DNA of 64,000 nt from Marvinbryantia formatexigens DSM 14469 (GCF_025148285.1 NZ_CP102268.1:1488001-1552000); one strand, 5' to 3'. Positions 53,643-62,786 are shown, numbered from the stretch's first letter. Translations and numbers: made by a program. Notes: generated by a model not told the origin, from the sequence alone.

Positions 53643-55343
53643 TCAGCTTACATATTTCAGGATAATATCCCAGACGGAATCGCTCTCCAGTCCGAGACGC
53701 CATCCGGCAACTCCGGCAAGCCCGTAATCCTTCACCAGCGTCAGCTTTTCCTCGATAGATTTGTCATCCTCCAGCCAGATTTGATAGAGCGAACCGTCAT
53801 CGCCCTCAAACTGCGCGTAATTCTGACCGGTCGTCTCATCCCAGGCGGCCTCCACGTTATTGTTTTCCAGCCGCTGCTGTCCCTCATCCATCCCCAGCGC
53901 CTCGCTGGTGACGGTAGTGGTGCCGTCCTCATTGGTCTTTGTATTCCAGAGCCTGGTATAGAACGGAATGCCGCTGATCAGCTTTTCCGCCGGAACATCC
54001 TTGCGCGTATCCAGGATGCCCTGGTTTTCAAAAGACAGACTCGCCACAGAACCAGCCTCCTCCGACCCGTCATAGTGCTCGTCATATCCCATCACAATGA
54101 CATAATCGCAGACCGTGCCCAGCTCCGCCCGGTTGTAATGCTCGTTAAACGACATCGGCACCGGCACATCGACGGAGAGCACCAGTCCGTTCTTTCTGCA
54201 CTTTACGGACAGCTCGCGGATAAACTGTATGTATCCGTCCGCCGCTTCCTCCGGGAGATTCTCAAAGTCCACATTGATGCCGTCAAATCCATACTCGATC
54301 GCGGAGGCAATCAGTGTATTTTCTATCTTCGTGCGTGATTCGGTAGACTTCAGCACCGCCGTTGTGTCAACCTCCGTATTGAAGTTGTCGACCAGCGCCC
54401 ACACCTCCATATCGTTGCGGTGCGCCGTATCCACGTAATCCGCGTCGGCAAGACTGCTCAGGGTTCCATCATTTGACACAATCGAGAACCAGGTGGGCGA
54501 AATCGTATTGACGCCTTTTACCGAGGCAATATCGTATATGATATTATAATTCGCATCTGTGTTGCTGATCACATGCCATACCATATTGATTTTGTAGTCC
54601 TTCGCCACGGTCGTGTATTCCGGCTCCTCAAATTCGCGCTCCACTGTCTCCGTGCGCTCCTCCACCAGCCTGTCGTTCTGGATATAGCCGAAATATCCAT
54701 CCTGTGTCAGCACGCCTGTCCAGTCCTCCATCGGCTCCAGCACCGTCACAACCTCATTTTTCTGAAGCTCTCTGAGAATCGGGCTTTTGATACCGCCCTG
54801 ATAACGCAGCTTTCCGTTTTTGCGGATGGTCGCCAGCGTCTTTTCTCCCCACTCGTTTGTGATAACAATGCGCTCCGGGTCGTGGAACAGCTCGTATTCC
54901 AGATTGGTGTACATCTGTACAAAGTCCAGCGCCAGGTACGTTTTCGTGCCGTCCACCTTTACGATATCGTAGGACACCGTCTCCGTTTTTCCGGTAGCCG
55001 TATATTTCTGTCCGCCCGCCGGAATCTCGATAATATCCGTCGGCGTGGTGTACAGCATCAGATTAGCCTCGGAATCCCAGTAAAAGCGGTCGTTCAGCTG
55101 CTCCTTTACCGCTTCGAAATCCACATAGCAGACATCCCCCGATACCATGCCCTTATACGAAGAAACATCCCTTCCTATTACGATCGCCGCTTCATCGTCC
55201 GAAGACAGGCTGAAATATTCTTTTCCATCCATTACCTCCGATGTCGGAGTATACTTTTTTACCAGATTCGTTATACAAACGATTGCTGCCACAACCACCA
55301 CCAGGACTACGACAGCCAGCAGCGGCGCCGCCTTCTTTTTCAT
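53643..55343 (-). CDS. Membrane-anchored SH3-GH18 glycoside hydrolase (SleL/YaaH-like)
   Basis: 566 residues from ATG 55343 with GGGAGGTG upstream. N-terminal membrane helix; two domains resembling copper-amine-oxidase-N/stalk-like beta regions (about 35-190); an SH3-like domain (about 190-240: VVTVLEPMEDWTGVLTQDG); and a GH18 barrel (about 255-566) with DGINVDFEN in place of DGIDIDWE. The catalytic Glu and the preceding Asp are kept. This plan is shared with cortical-fragment-degrading N-acetylglucosaminidases, so a wall or spore-cortex role is likely. It is co-oriented with cwlD after a 107-base gap. Confidence 0.88.
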   Translation of the reverse strand: MKKKAAPLLAVVVLVVVVAAIVCITNLVKKYTPTSEVMDGKEYFSLSSDDEAAIVIGRDVSSYKGMVSGDVCYVDFEAVKEQLNDRFYWDSEANLMLYTTPTDIIEIPAGGQKYTATGKTETVSYDIVKVDGTKTYLALDFVQMYTNLEYELFHDPERIVITNEWGEKTLATIRKNGKLRYQGGIKSPILRELQKNEVVTVLEPMEDWTGVLTQDGYFGYIQNDRLVEERTETVEREFEEPEYTTVAKDYKINMVWHVISNTDANYNIIYDIASVKGVNTISPTWFSIVSNDGTLSSLADADYVDTAHRNDMEVWALVDNFNTEVDTTAVLKSTESRTKIENTLIASAIEYGFDGINVDFENLPEEAADGYIQFIRELSVKCRKNGLVLSVDVPVPMSFNEHYNRAELGTVCDYVIVMGYDEHYDGSEEAGSVASLSFENQGILDTRKDVPAEKLISGIPFYTRLWNTKTNEDGTTTVTSEALGMDEGQQRLENNNVEAAWDETTGQNYAQFEGDDGSLYQIWLEDDKSIEEKLTLVKDYGLAGVAGWRLGLESDSVWDIILKYVS

Positions 55344-55515
55344 ACATTGCACCTCCCAGGTATAAACTATGAAAGCCCCATCTCCATGCAGGAGTGCCGT
55401 GTGAGCTTTCATGCACAGTGATGCCGGCGCGGGGCACAGGACTGCTCTTAAAATCCGTTCTGAACGGGCATACCTGTCTGCACAGACACCATCATATATA
55501 AAAGTATATCATACC

Positions 55516-55866
55516 TCAGTGCTTAGTTCTAACAATTTTCGACTTTTTCAGAAAATATTCATATTTATTTAAGCTTTTTGCACAAGGGGACTGCACTGCC
55601 TGCTGATTTTCTTTTCTGATCCGGTCGAATCCGATGCCGCACACCTGATTCCGGCAATCCACATAGTAGTCGCGCATATAATTGGTCCGCTCGCAGACAC
55701 AGTCTGCAATCTGGTAGGATGTGCTTGGTTTTCCATCCAGCCAGAGCTGGATACCCGCTTCCTGGTAGCTTTTCAGTTCCCGGTACAGCCTGCTGTTTTT
55801 CACCTGTCTGTTTCTGGCGGGCTGCGCCTGGCTGATGAATTCTTTTTTCTGTCCGATGGCACTCAC
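55516..55866 (-). CDS. Small conserved-looking hypothetical protein (YMRDY motif)
   Basis: 116 residues, basic N-terminus and no membrane segment. The core SYQEAGIQLWLDGKPSTSYQIADCVCERTNYMRDYYVDC...GIGFDRI resembles small Lachnospiraceae proteins I remember with an EESxYMRDYV..FDRV pattern; this is memory, not a search. No function known. Divergent from mecA across about 290 bases of AT-rich sequence. Confidence 0.6.
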   Translation of the reverse strand: MSAIGQKKEFISQAQPARNRQVKNSRLYRELKSYQEAGIQLWLDGKPSTSYQIADCVCERTNYMRDYYVDCRNQVCGIGFDRIRKENQQAVQSPCAKSLNKYEYFLKKSKIVRTKH

Positions 55867-56092
55867 TCACTTTCTGTTTTCTTCTGCAGCTTCCCTTCCC
55901 GGTGCATTCGTGATATATTTCCGTGCAAAAGAAAACTGTTTATTCCAGAGAAGACATTTCCCTCCTTTCTCGTTCTATTTTGTTTTTATATCTTCTCTTA
56001 TTGGTTATTATATATATTTTGTGTCGTTTTTGCAAGTGTTTTTTTCAATAATTATTTTATATTTTTTTTATACTACAAACCATCCTTTCCCT

Positions 56093-56121
56093 TTGCAATT
56101 TCCGGCAAATCAGGTTATACT
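56093..56121 (+). promoter_or_regulatory. Promoter of mecA
   Basis: TTGCAA (56093-56098), 17-base spacer, TATACT (56116-56121), 42 bases before the ATG. Confidence 0.7.
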
Positions 56122-56162
56122 GTGTTTGTAAATATAGACATTTATTAGTGAGGAGTGGTTTC

Positions 56163-56915
56163 ATGAAACTGGAAAAGCTCAATGACAACCAGATACGCTG
56201 CACACTGACACGCGAAGATTTGGCGTCACGCCATCTGAACCTGCTTGAGCTTGTCTACGGGGGCGAAAAAGCAAAATCGCTGTTCCGCGAGATGATGCAG
56301 CAGGCGGCTTATGAATTTGGTTTTGAAGCGAACGACATTCCTATTATGATAGAAGCAATTCCCATGTCTTCCGAATCTCTTATTCTGATTATTACAAAAG
56401 TGGAGGACCCGGATGAGCTGGATACCCGTTTTGCCAAGTTCGCTCCCGGAGGCGACGCGCCAGATGCGGAGAACTCCTTCTCCGGTCTGAAGATGGAGGG
56501 TGCGGACGATATTCTGAATCTGTTCCGTAAAATACGGGAAGCCCATAAGAACATGGTGCAGAAAACCGAAGAAGACGGAAAGCAGACCGAAACCCCGGCA
56601 GGAGATACCGAGCTGGCGGTGGACATCACCCGGCTTTACTGCTTCGGTTCCCTGGATGACGTCATCCACGCCGCCCATGCGCTCGGAGGCAGCTATCACG
56701 GTGAGAATTCGCTGTACAAACACCCGGAGACCGGAGAATATTATCTGTTTCTCGGCAGTTCTTCGCACACTCCGGAGGAGTTCAACCGCATCTGCAACAC
56801 GCTGTCCGAGTACAGCACGAGTATCAAATTCTCTGCCGGCGCTATGGGTTATCTCTCCGAGCATGGTATTGCTATCATCATGAAGGAGGCCCTGCAGCGG
56901 CTTGCAGCAATTTGA
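56163..56915 (+). CDS. mecA: Adaptor protein MecA
   Basis: 250 residues from ATG 56163 behind GAGGAGTGG. N-terminal substrate-binding part (MKLEKLNDNQIRCTLTREDL), acidic linker (about 95-145), C-terminal ClpC-binding domain (YCFGSLDDVIHAAHAL, SLYKHPETGEYYLFL, LSEHGIAIIMKEALQ). MecA delivers substrates to the ClpC/ClpP protease. Present as a single-gene unit. Confidence 0.92.
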   Translation: MKLEKLNDNQIRCTLTREDLASRHLNLLELVYGGEKAKSLFREMMQQAAYEFGFEANDIPIMIEAIPMSSESLILIITKVEDPDELDTRFAKFAPGGDAPDAENSFSGLKMEGADDILNLFRKIREAHKNMVQKTEEDGKQTETPAGDTELAVDITRLYCFGSLDDVIHAAHALGGSYHGENSLYKHPETGEYYLFLGSSSHTPEEFNRICNTLSEYSTSIKFSAGAMGYLSEHGIAIIMKEALQRLAAI

Positions 56916-57119
56916 TGCACAGGAAAACAAAGCGGTCATGCGCCGCAAAAATTTCCGTATAAAAGTGGTCCGGTCAGCGTGCCGGGCTTCTTTTTTACGC
57001 CGGAAATGCAACTTTTCTCTTTTCTTTTTCCGGCAGGTAAGCTATACTATAATATAGAAGCTATATCGTGTTGTTACGCAACTGTTTTAAGTATTTTAGA
57101 AAGGAATTTACACAATATC

Positions 57120-57488
57120 ATGAGAATACTGGAATCCGCAGAAAATTATCTGGAAACCATCCTGGTTCTTCAGAACCGTATCGGAAATGTCCGTTCCATC
57201 GATATCGTAGCAGAAATGGGCTTTTCAAAGCCAAGTGTCAGCGTTGCCATGAAGAACCTGCGCGAAAACGGCTATATTCATATGGACGAGAACGGTTATA
57301 TCACCCTGCTTGAACCCGGCCGGGCAATCGCCGAAAAAATATACGAGCGCCACACGCTGCTCACCGAATGGCTTACCAGTCTGGGCGTTTCCCCGAAAAC
57401 TGCCGCGGAGGATGCCTGCCGCATCGAGCACGTCATCAGCGACGAAAGCTTTCAGGCGATGAAAAACCATGTACGGCAGAGGCAATAG
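57120..57488 (+). CDS. Short DtxR/MntR-type transcriptional regulator
   Basis: 122 residues. Winged helix (about 1-65: SAENYLETILVLQ, VRSIDIVAEMGFSKPSVSVAMKNLRENGYI), then a short dimerisation/metal region (GRAIAEKIYERHTLLTEWLTSLGV, DACRIEHVISDESFQAM). The Cys/Glu/His positions resemble MntR's metal site. The SH3-like C-terminal domain of full DtxR is missing, as in MntR. A CTATACTATAATATAG dyad covers the promoter region near 57044. The peptidase gene begins two bases after its stop. Confidence 0.88.
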   Translation: MRILESAENYLETILVLQNRIGNVRSIDIVAEMGFSKPSVSVAMKNLRENGYIHMDENGYITLLEPGRAIAEKIYERHTLLTEWLTSLGVSPKTAAEDACRIEHVISDESFQAMKNHVRQRQ

Positions 57489-57490
57489 CC

Positions 57491-58615
57491 ATGAATAAAA
57501 AAAATTATACGCGCATTCTCCGTCTTTTCTTACTCATGCTGCTGGCAGTCTGTTTCTGTCTGCCCGCACAGGCATCGGCGGCAAACCCGAAAAACAGACT
57601 GGTAACAAAAGACGGCTATACTTATTATTATAACAGCAGCCGTAAAATGGTAAAAAATAAGTTTGCCACGATCAAAGGGCAGACCTATTATTTTGACAAA
57701 GACGGGCACATGCTCGTCAAGACGCTGTTTCAGGTCAGCGGAAAGACCTACTATGCCACCAACAAGGGCTATATCGCCAAAAACAAAATCATCAGCTACA
57801 AGGGCGTCAGTTACTATTTTGATTCCAAAGGCGTCCGCAAGACCGGCTGGGTGACCTATAAGGGATACCGCTATTATTTCCCGCAAAAGGGAGATTATCT
57901 TGTCAGCCGCTGGAAAAAGCTGGGCGGCTACTACTATTATTTTGACTCCAAAGGACACATGGTAAAAAATAAATGGGTGGATTCCTATTACATAAACTCC
58001 CAGGGGCACCGCACGGCGGAGCCGATGGAGAAAACCAATTCGTCCAAAGTCAAAAAGATTTCGATGAAAAACATTAAACAGAACCCGGAGCTTCCCACCG
58101 GATGCGAATCGGTGTCGCTCACGATGGTTCTGAAGTATTACGGCTTTAATCTGGGCAAGACGACCATCGCCTCCAGCTACATGCCGCGAAGCAGCAGCAA
58201 TTTCGTAACCGCTTTTGCCGGCAATCCGTTTTCCTCATCGGGCTGCGGCATTTATTCTCCCGGTCTGACGACCACGGCGAACAAGTATCTGAAGGCAAAA
58301 AAGTCGTCGATGCGCGCCTATGACCTCACCGGAATTTCGTTTAAGGATCTGTACCGCTTTATCGACAACAACACGCCGGTAATCGTCTGGAATTCCATGT
58401 ATATGTGGACGCCGCAGGCTTCCTTTACCACCCGTGTAAACGGAAAGACCTGGACCTTTTACCGCTACGAGCACTGCGTTGTTCTCTGCGGCTACAACAA
58501 GAAAACGAACAAGGTACTGATTAACGACCCATTAAGCGGGCTTGTCTGGAGAAATGCAAAATCCTTTGAGAGCATCTATAACCGTATGGGCAAAATGGCT
58601 GTCGTAATCAAATAA
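57491..58615 (+). CDS. Secreted C39-like cysteine peptidase with cell-wall-binding repeats
   Basis: 374 residues. Signal peptide (about 1-31); about eight GW/choline-binding-like repeats (about 38-178: GQTYYFDKDGHMLV, GVSYYFDSKGVRKTGW); then a C39_2 papain-like domain with Cys205 (PTGCESVSL), His328 (YEHCVVLCGY) and Asp346 (INDPLSG). The oxyanion residue is not assigned. Likely a wall-attached peptidase; substrate unknown. The ATG is two bases after the DtxR-like regulator stop, indicating an operon, which is unusual for a metal regulator. Confidence 0.87.
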   Translation: MNKKNYTRILRLFLLMLLAVCFCLPAQASAANPKNRLVTKDGYTYYYNSSRKMVKNKFATIKGQTYYFDKDGHMLVKTLFQVSGKTYYATNKGYIAKNKIISYKGVSYYFDSKGVRKTGWVTYKGYRYYFPQKGDYLVSRWKKLGGYYYYFDSKGHMVKNKWVDSYYINSQGHRTAEPMEKTNSSKVKKISMKNIKQNPELPTGCESVSLTMVLKYYGFNLGKTTIASSYMPRSSSNFVTAFAGNPFSSSGCGIYSPGLTTTANKYLKAKKSSMRAYDLTGISFKDLYRFIDNNTPVIVWNSMYMWTPQASFTTRVNGKTWTFYRYEHCVVLCGYNKKTNKVLINDPLSGLVWRNAKSFESIYNRMGKMAVVIK

Positions 58616-58681
58616 CAGAAAATGAAATACCCTGGCAACGAAAAAACGTTCACTGGATGTTTTTGTCGTATGCATGACAAC

Positions 58682-58718
58682 AAAAACTGCGCCGCTGCAA
58701 AAAACGGCGCAGTTTTTT
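58682..58718. terminator. Bidirectional terminator between the C39 peptidase and yitT-like genes
   Basis: A 12-bp stem AACTGCGCCG.../CGGCGCAGTT with A-run and T-run on the two sides, in the convergent gap. Confidence 0.85.
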
Positions 58719-59581
58719 CAGCCTACCTGGATATGGCTGAAGCCCTCTCCATGAACCTCATCGGATGGTACAATAATGATAAATGCACACGGGTCCGCCT
58801 TCTTTACCGCCTGCTGGACGCTGTACATTTCCTTGTTGCTGCATGCGCACATCACAAGCTGACGCTGGTCGCCCCGATATCCGCCCACCGCGTTGATCCG
58901 CGTCGTTCCCCGCTGGCAGGTCTCGTCAATCACATCACAGATAAGCTGCCCGTAATCGGTCACTATCATCGCCATTTTTCCGGCATTCACGCCATACATC
59001 AGCTTATCCACCACCGTGGAGAGCAGAAACGTCACAATAATACCATAAATCGTTCCGTCAATATCCTGCAGAATCATGCCGCCCATCAGCACAACCAGCA
59101 AATCCGAAAAGAATATAATCCTGCCGACCGGCACATGCGGTTTTTTCTTTTTCACCGCCATAATGATAAAGTCCATACCGCCGGTGGAAGAACCCTTCAT
59201 ATAAATAACGGCATAGCCCAGACCGGCAATGACGCCTGTGCAGAGCGCCGCCAGCAGCCTGCTGCCGGTATACACCGGAAAAAGCGGCGCCACGTAGTCT
59301 ATCAGAATGGACGAAATCACCATGCACCGCATAGAGCTGATAAAGAAGCTTTTTCCCAGAAGGCGGAAGCACAAAATGCTTACCGGCACATTCAGTAAAA
59401 TGGTGGACAGACCAATCGGTACGCCCCAGAGCTGGTATAAAATGATAGAAATGCCGGAAAAACCGCTCATCGGAAACCTGGCCTGCGCCGCGAAATTATA
59501 GATTCCTGCCGCAATACAAATGCTTCCGATAATTTCCCAGAATATCTGCGTGATAAATTCATGTTTTTTTAACTTTTCCAT
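58718..59581 (-). CDS. YitT-family membrane protein
   Basis: 287 residues from ATG 59581 behind AAGGAGGAATTGTC. Five or six membrane helices with SGFSGISIIL, GSSTGGMDFI (YitT_membrane motif) and a cytosolic C-terminal DUF2179 domain (about 210-285: GVNAGKMAMIVTDYGQLICDVI, VGGYRGDQRQLVMCACSNKE). Function unknown; widespread in Firmicutes. Confidence 0.92.
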   Translation of the reverse strand: MEKLKKHEFITQIFWEIIGSICIAAGIYNFAAQARFPMSGFSGISIILYQLWGVPIGLSTILLNVPVSILCFRLLGKSFFISSMRCMVISSILIDYVAPLFPVYTGSRLLAALCTGVIAGLGYAVIYMKGSSTGGMDFIIMAVKKKKPHVPVGRIIFFSDLLVVLMGGMILQDIDGTIYGIIVTFLLSTVVDKLMYGVNAGKMAMIVTDYGQLICDVIDETCQRGTTRINAVGGYRGDQRQLVMCACSNKEMYSVQQAVKKADPCAFIIIVPSDEVHGEGFSHIQVG

Positions 59582-59655
59582 GACAATTCCTCCTTTTCTC
59601 TGCATTATGATAACATAAACTATTATTTTTGTGAACCACTCCCCATTTATTTCCA

Positions 59656-59684
59656 TTGACATCACGGCACTATTTCTATATAAT
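59656..59684 (+). promoter_or_regulatory. Promoter of the perR-like gene
   Basis: Consensus TTGACA (59656-59661), 17-base spacer, TATAAT (59679-59684). ATAATAA-N9-TTATTAT (59680-59702) overlaps the -10 and could be an autoregulatory site. Confidence 0.82.
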
Positions 59685-59717
59685 AAGAACAGGAATTATT
59701 ATTGTTTTGGAGGTAAT

Positions 59718-60140
59718 ATGGCAAATATAAAATATAGCCGCCAGAGAGAATCCATCAAACATTTTCTCGCAGGGCGCAAAGACCACCCGACAGCAGATAC
59801 CGTTTATCAGAATCTCCGGCAGGTATATCCCAATATCAGCCTTGGCACCGTGTACCGCAACCTCGGTCTGCTCTCCGAGCTTGGCGAAATTACCCGCATC
59901 AACACCGGGGACGGCGCAGAGCGCTTCGACTACAACACCCAGCCGCACAATCATTTTGTGTGCCGCTGCTGTCACAGTGTATCTGATCTGGAAATGGAAA
60001 ATATCGATTATATCATGGACACCGCACAGAAAAACTTTGGCGGACAGATTGAAAGCTACACCACCATGTTCTTCGGAGTATGCGAAAGCTGCCGCTCAGA
60101 GCAGGGTCTCACAAAGCTGGCGGCAACCGCGGATTCCTGA
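59718..60140 (+). CDS. perR: PerR-like Fur-family regulator
   Basis: 140 residues from ATG 59718 with GGAGG. Winged helix (about 1-80: YSRQRESIKHFL, HPTADTVYQNLR, ISLGTVYRNLGLL), then the dimerisation domain with the HNHFVCRCC metal cluster and C-terminal CESC, which form the structural zinc site. The regulatory-metal ligands of PerR (His37, Asp85/104 type) are plausible: HPTADTVY, DLEM. The next genes encode peroxide-defence rubrerythrin with a matching operator, so PerR is preferred to Fur or Zur. Confidence 0.85.
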   Translation: MANIKYSRQRESIKHFLAGRKDHPTADTVYQNLRQVYPNISLGTVYRNLGLLSELGEITRINTGDGAERFDYNTQPHNHFVCRCCHSVSDLEMENIDYIMDTAQKNFGGQIESYTTMFFGVCESCRSEQGLTKLAATADS

Positions 60141-60189
60141 GTTATGCCCCTGCCCCCGGTAGCCGGTGTGCTGGAAACCGCCTGACGTG

Positions 60190-60216
60190 TTCCTGTTCAC
60201 TCCGTTCACAGTAACC
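60190..60216. repeat. Short palindromic repeat, copy 2
   Basis: GTTCCTG-TTCACTCCGTTCA-CAGTAAC, same loop and stem as 2100-2126 with one stem mismatch. It lies in the gap before the rubrerythrin promoter. Confidence 0.55.
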
Positions 60217-60286
60217 TTGCCAGGTGGCTGGCTGCCGCGGCCTGCCGTAATCGATAAAGATATTTAAAAAAAGTGTCGCGGATTAC

Positions 60287-60315
60287 TTGACAAGGTTCAT
60301 TTCTTATGGTATTGT
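60287..60315 (+). promoter_or_regulatory. Promoter of reverse rubrerythrin
   Basis: TTGACA (60287-60292), 17-base spacer, TATTGT (60310-60315), upstream of the operator. Confidence 0.8.
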
Positions 60316-60325
60316 TATATTACAG

Positions 60326-60348
60326 AAAACAGTAATGATTACTGTTTT
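60326..60348 (+). promoter_or_regulatory. Per-box-like operator
   Basis: Perfect 23-bp palindrome AAAACAGTAAT-G-ATTACTGTTTT. The core TAATNATTA is that of the PerR consensus TTATAATNATTATAA. It begins 10 bases after the -10 element, over the expected transcription start. Confidence 0.75.
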
Positions 60349-60380
60349 TAATAAATCAAATATAAAGGAGAGATATTATC

Positions 60381-60923
60381 ATGGCTAAATTTGTTTGTAA
60401 TGTATGTGGATACGTTTATGAAGGAGATGCTGCTCCGGCTGAATGTCCGGTATGTCATGCTCCGGCTTCAAAATTTACAAAACAGGAAGGCGAAATGAGC
60501 TGGGCTGCTGAGCATGTAGTAGGCGTTGCACAGGGCGCACCGGAAGATATTATGGAGGATTTAAGAGCAAACTTCGCAGGAGAGTGCTCCGAAGTTGGTA
60601 TGTACCTTGCAATGGCAAGAGTTGCTCACAGAGAAGGTTATCCGGAAATCGGTCTTTACTGGGAAAAAGCTGCTTACGAAGAAGCAGAGCACGCTGCAAA
60701 ATTCGCAGAGCTCCTTGGTGAAGTTGTAACAGACAGCACCAAGAAGAACCTCGAAATGAGAGTAGAAGCAGAAAACGGCGCAACCGCTGGTAAATTCGAC
60801 CTCGCAAAGCGCGCGAAAGCTGCAAACCTCGATGCAATCCATGACACCGTTCATGAAATGGCACGCGACGAGGCCCGTCACGGCAAAGCATTCGCTGGTC
60901 TTCTGAAGAGATACTTTGGCTAA
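60381..60923 (+). CDS. Reverse rubrerythrin (NADH peroxidase component)
   Basis: 180 residues. N-terminal rubredoxin domain ([26 protein letters not shown]) precedes the di-iron bundle ([39 protein letters not shown]), the reverse of ordinary rubrerythrin. Clostridial members reduce hydrogen peroxide and oxygen with electrons from NADH:rubredoxin oxidoreductase. Codon use is strongly biased (AGA, GAA, GCA), unlike neighbours, suggesting high expression. The palindrome upstream implies PerR derepression under peroxide. Confidence 0.95.
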   Translation: MAKFVCNVCGYVYEGDAAPAECPVCHAPASKFTKQEGEMSWAAEHVVGVAQGAPEDIMEDLRANFAGECSEVGMYLAMARVAHREGYPEIGLYWEKAAYEEAEHAAKFAELLGEVVTDSTKKNLEMRVEAENGATAGKFDLAKRAKAANLDAIHDTVHEMARDEARHGKAFAGLLKRYFG

Positions 60924-60949
60924 GCTACAAGCCGGGTAAGGATAAAAAT

Positions 60950-60996
60950 AAAATCGTTGGGGAGAATGCCTGCATTCTCATCCGACGATTTTTATT
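60950..60996 (+). terminator. Terminator of reverse rubrerythrin
   Basis: AAATCGT...GAGAATGC / GCATTCTC...ACGATTTTT, a long stem with one bulge and a T-rich tail, 30 bases after the stop. Confidence 0.88.
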
Positions 60997-61004
60997 TTTA
61001 GACT

Positions 61005-61285
61005 TATAGGGCGACAGCCCTCCACTGAGATGAAGTGCAGCGTAATCGAAGGGGCTGCATGGCGCAGAATGTCACACCGGGCGACCGCCCTCCATCGAGA
61101 AGGAGCGCAGCGGATTCGAGATGGAACCCCGGCGTTGCCTCCTTTCATTCCTGGGGAGCTTGCTCACCTGGGCGTTTATTTTTGCGATTTTATAGGGCGA
61201 CAGCCCTCCACTGAGATGAAGCGCAGCGTAATCGAAGGGGCTGCATGGCGCAGAATGTCACACCGGGCGACAGCCCTCCATCATC
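61005..61285 (+). repeat. Cluster of GGGCGACAGCCCTCCA repeats
   Basis: An 80-base unit occurs at 61005-61084 and 61191-61270 with one base difference. Partial copies of its first half (GGGCGACNGCCCTCCAYYGAGA, then GCGCAGCGNATTCGA) are at 61078-61125 and 61264-61285. No coding frame with a ribosome site is present in this 366-base gap. Confidence 0.85.
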
Positions 61286-61289
61286 ATCG

Positions 61290-62786
61290 TTATTCTCCGA
61301 TTTTTCCCATTCCAAGGCGCTCAAACTGCTCTTTTGGGCAATCATTATCTATCATCATTTTTTTCATAAGCCTTATCATGCGGCGTTCCCTGTCAGAATC
61401 CTGCACAGGATAAAGCTCATCCGCATCATCTCTGACGCAAAACAGAAGGGTAGGATAATCCGCCTGAGAGACGTGCCCGATGCTCTCAAGTTCCAGTACC
61501 GGCATTCCTTTTGTAAAAGAAAACGGCTGGTGAAGACGCATTGTACGCAGTATTTCGTTATCTATAAAGGCCCGCCTTCCTCCGTGACGGGTGGGCATCA
61601 GGGTATACTCATGGCGCGGCTGGTTGCCTGGCAGAGGGCTCCTCATATAAACCCAATCACCATCCGTACAGCAGACCTGTCCGCCGAAAATTCCAAACAA
61701 AGCGCCCTCTCTCACCGCCTCATCCTGCTCAAGAACCGGCCGTAAAGCTTTTCCTTCCATATCCTCCGGCAATGACTGTCCAAAATATTCCAGTAAAGTA
61801 GCCGGTAAGTCAATCGTCTGTGCAAGACAACCGGTACGTACCCCCGCCCTGCGGCTCCTGGGATCCCATATGAATAATGGAGTGTGCGCAACCTCTGCAT
61901 AGAACGGACAATGACATTTCGCCCATTGACCATGTTCTGCCAGAAGAAAACCGTGGTCTGTACTCACAATCAGCATTGTATCTTCCCAGAGACCATATTC
62001 ATCCATCGCATCCAGCACCCGTCCCAGATTCTCATCGCAGAGTCTGAGTACCGCGGCATATTGTTTTCTCATGTGGTCAATAAATTCCGGACTGTCCGTA
62101 TTATTTACCGGACGATAATCGGGCCAGTCACAGAAAGGACCACTATATCTGTCCGGAAACATATCTTTATATTCCGGCTGGACGAAAAACGGTTCATGCG
62201 GGTCAAAGGTTTCAATCTGCAGAAACCAGTTATCCTTATCATGATTAAGGCTCAAAAACTCCAGTCCCTTCTGAAAAGTACGGCACTGAGGCTGGTCAGA
62301 AACAGTTCTCATCACCGTCCGGTTTGCAAAATCCTGCCCCACCCAATTGTCCTTAGGTTCTCCGCATACGTTCCCTGTCACACCCGGATACCCCCGAAAG
62401 CCTACCATTGGCTGCCAGTTATCCCCTTCCTGTCCACGCTCGCACTCCCATGTGGTATATCGCTGATGATAGGTAGCACCACCATCCTCCCAATAATGGT
62501 AATGGTCACTGACTAAATGAGTATGAATCCCCGCCTCCTTCAGAATCTGAGGCATGGAATCATCAAACGGCTCCAGTGGTCCCCAACTGCGATGCAGAAA
62601 ATTATATCGCCCCGTATGCAATTCCCTGCGCGCTGGCATACACGGCATGCTGCCAATCCAGAAATTATCGAAAGTCACTGTATGACATGCCAGCCGGTTA
62701 AAATTTTCCGTCTGCGTCCACTGACATCCATAGGGTCCAAGCATATGACGGTTAAGAGAATCATACATTACCATAATCGCTTTCAT
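61290..62786 (-). CDS. Cys-type sulfatase
   Basis: 498 residues; GGGAGGGAG before the ATG. Alkaline-phosphatase-like fold with N-terminal metal site VMYDSLNRHMLGPYG, the formylglycine motif CMPAR (Cys49 of CxPxR) in PCMPARRELHTGR, and the second metal motif IVSTDHGFLLAEHGQW. No signal peptide, so cytosolic. Cys-type sulfatases require an anaerobic sulfatase-maturing enzyme in anaerobes; none is encoded here. Substrate may be a sulfated host glycan. The upstream AraC-type regulator on the same strand (17-base gap) may control it. Confidence 0.9.
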   Translation of the reverse strand: MKAIMVMYDSLNRHMLGPYGCQWTQTENFNRLACHTVTFDNFWIGSMPCMPARRELHTGRYNFLHRSWGPLEPFDDSMPQILKEAGIHTHLVSDHYHYWEDGGATYHQRYTTWECERGQEGDNWQPMVGFRGYPGVTGNVCGEPKDNWVGQDFANRTVMRTVSDQPQCRTFQKGLEFLSLNHDKDNWFLQIETFDPHEPFFVQPEYKDMFPDRYSGPFCDWPDYRPVNNTDSPEFIDHMRKQYAAVLRLCDENLGRVLDAMDEYGLWEDTMLIVSTDHGFLLAEHGQWAKCHCPFYAEVAHTPLFIWDPRSRRAGVRTGCLAQTIDLPATLLEYFGQSLPEDMEGKALRPVLEQDEAVREGALFGIFGGQVCCTDGDWVYMRSPLPGNQPRHEYTLMPTRHGGRRAFIDNEILRTMRLHQPFSFTKGMPVLELESIGHVSQADYPTLLFCVRDDADELYPVQDSDRERRMIRLMKKMMIDNDCPKEQFERLGMGKIGE

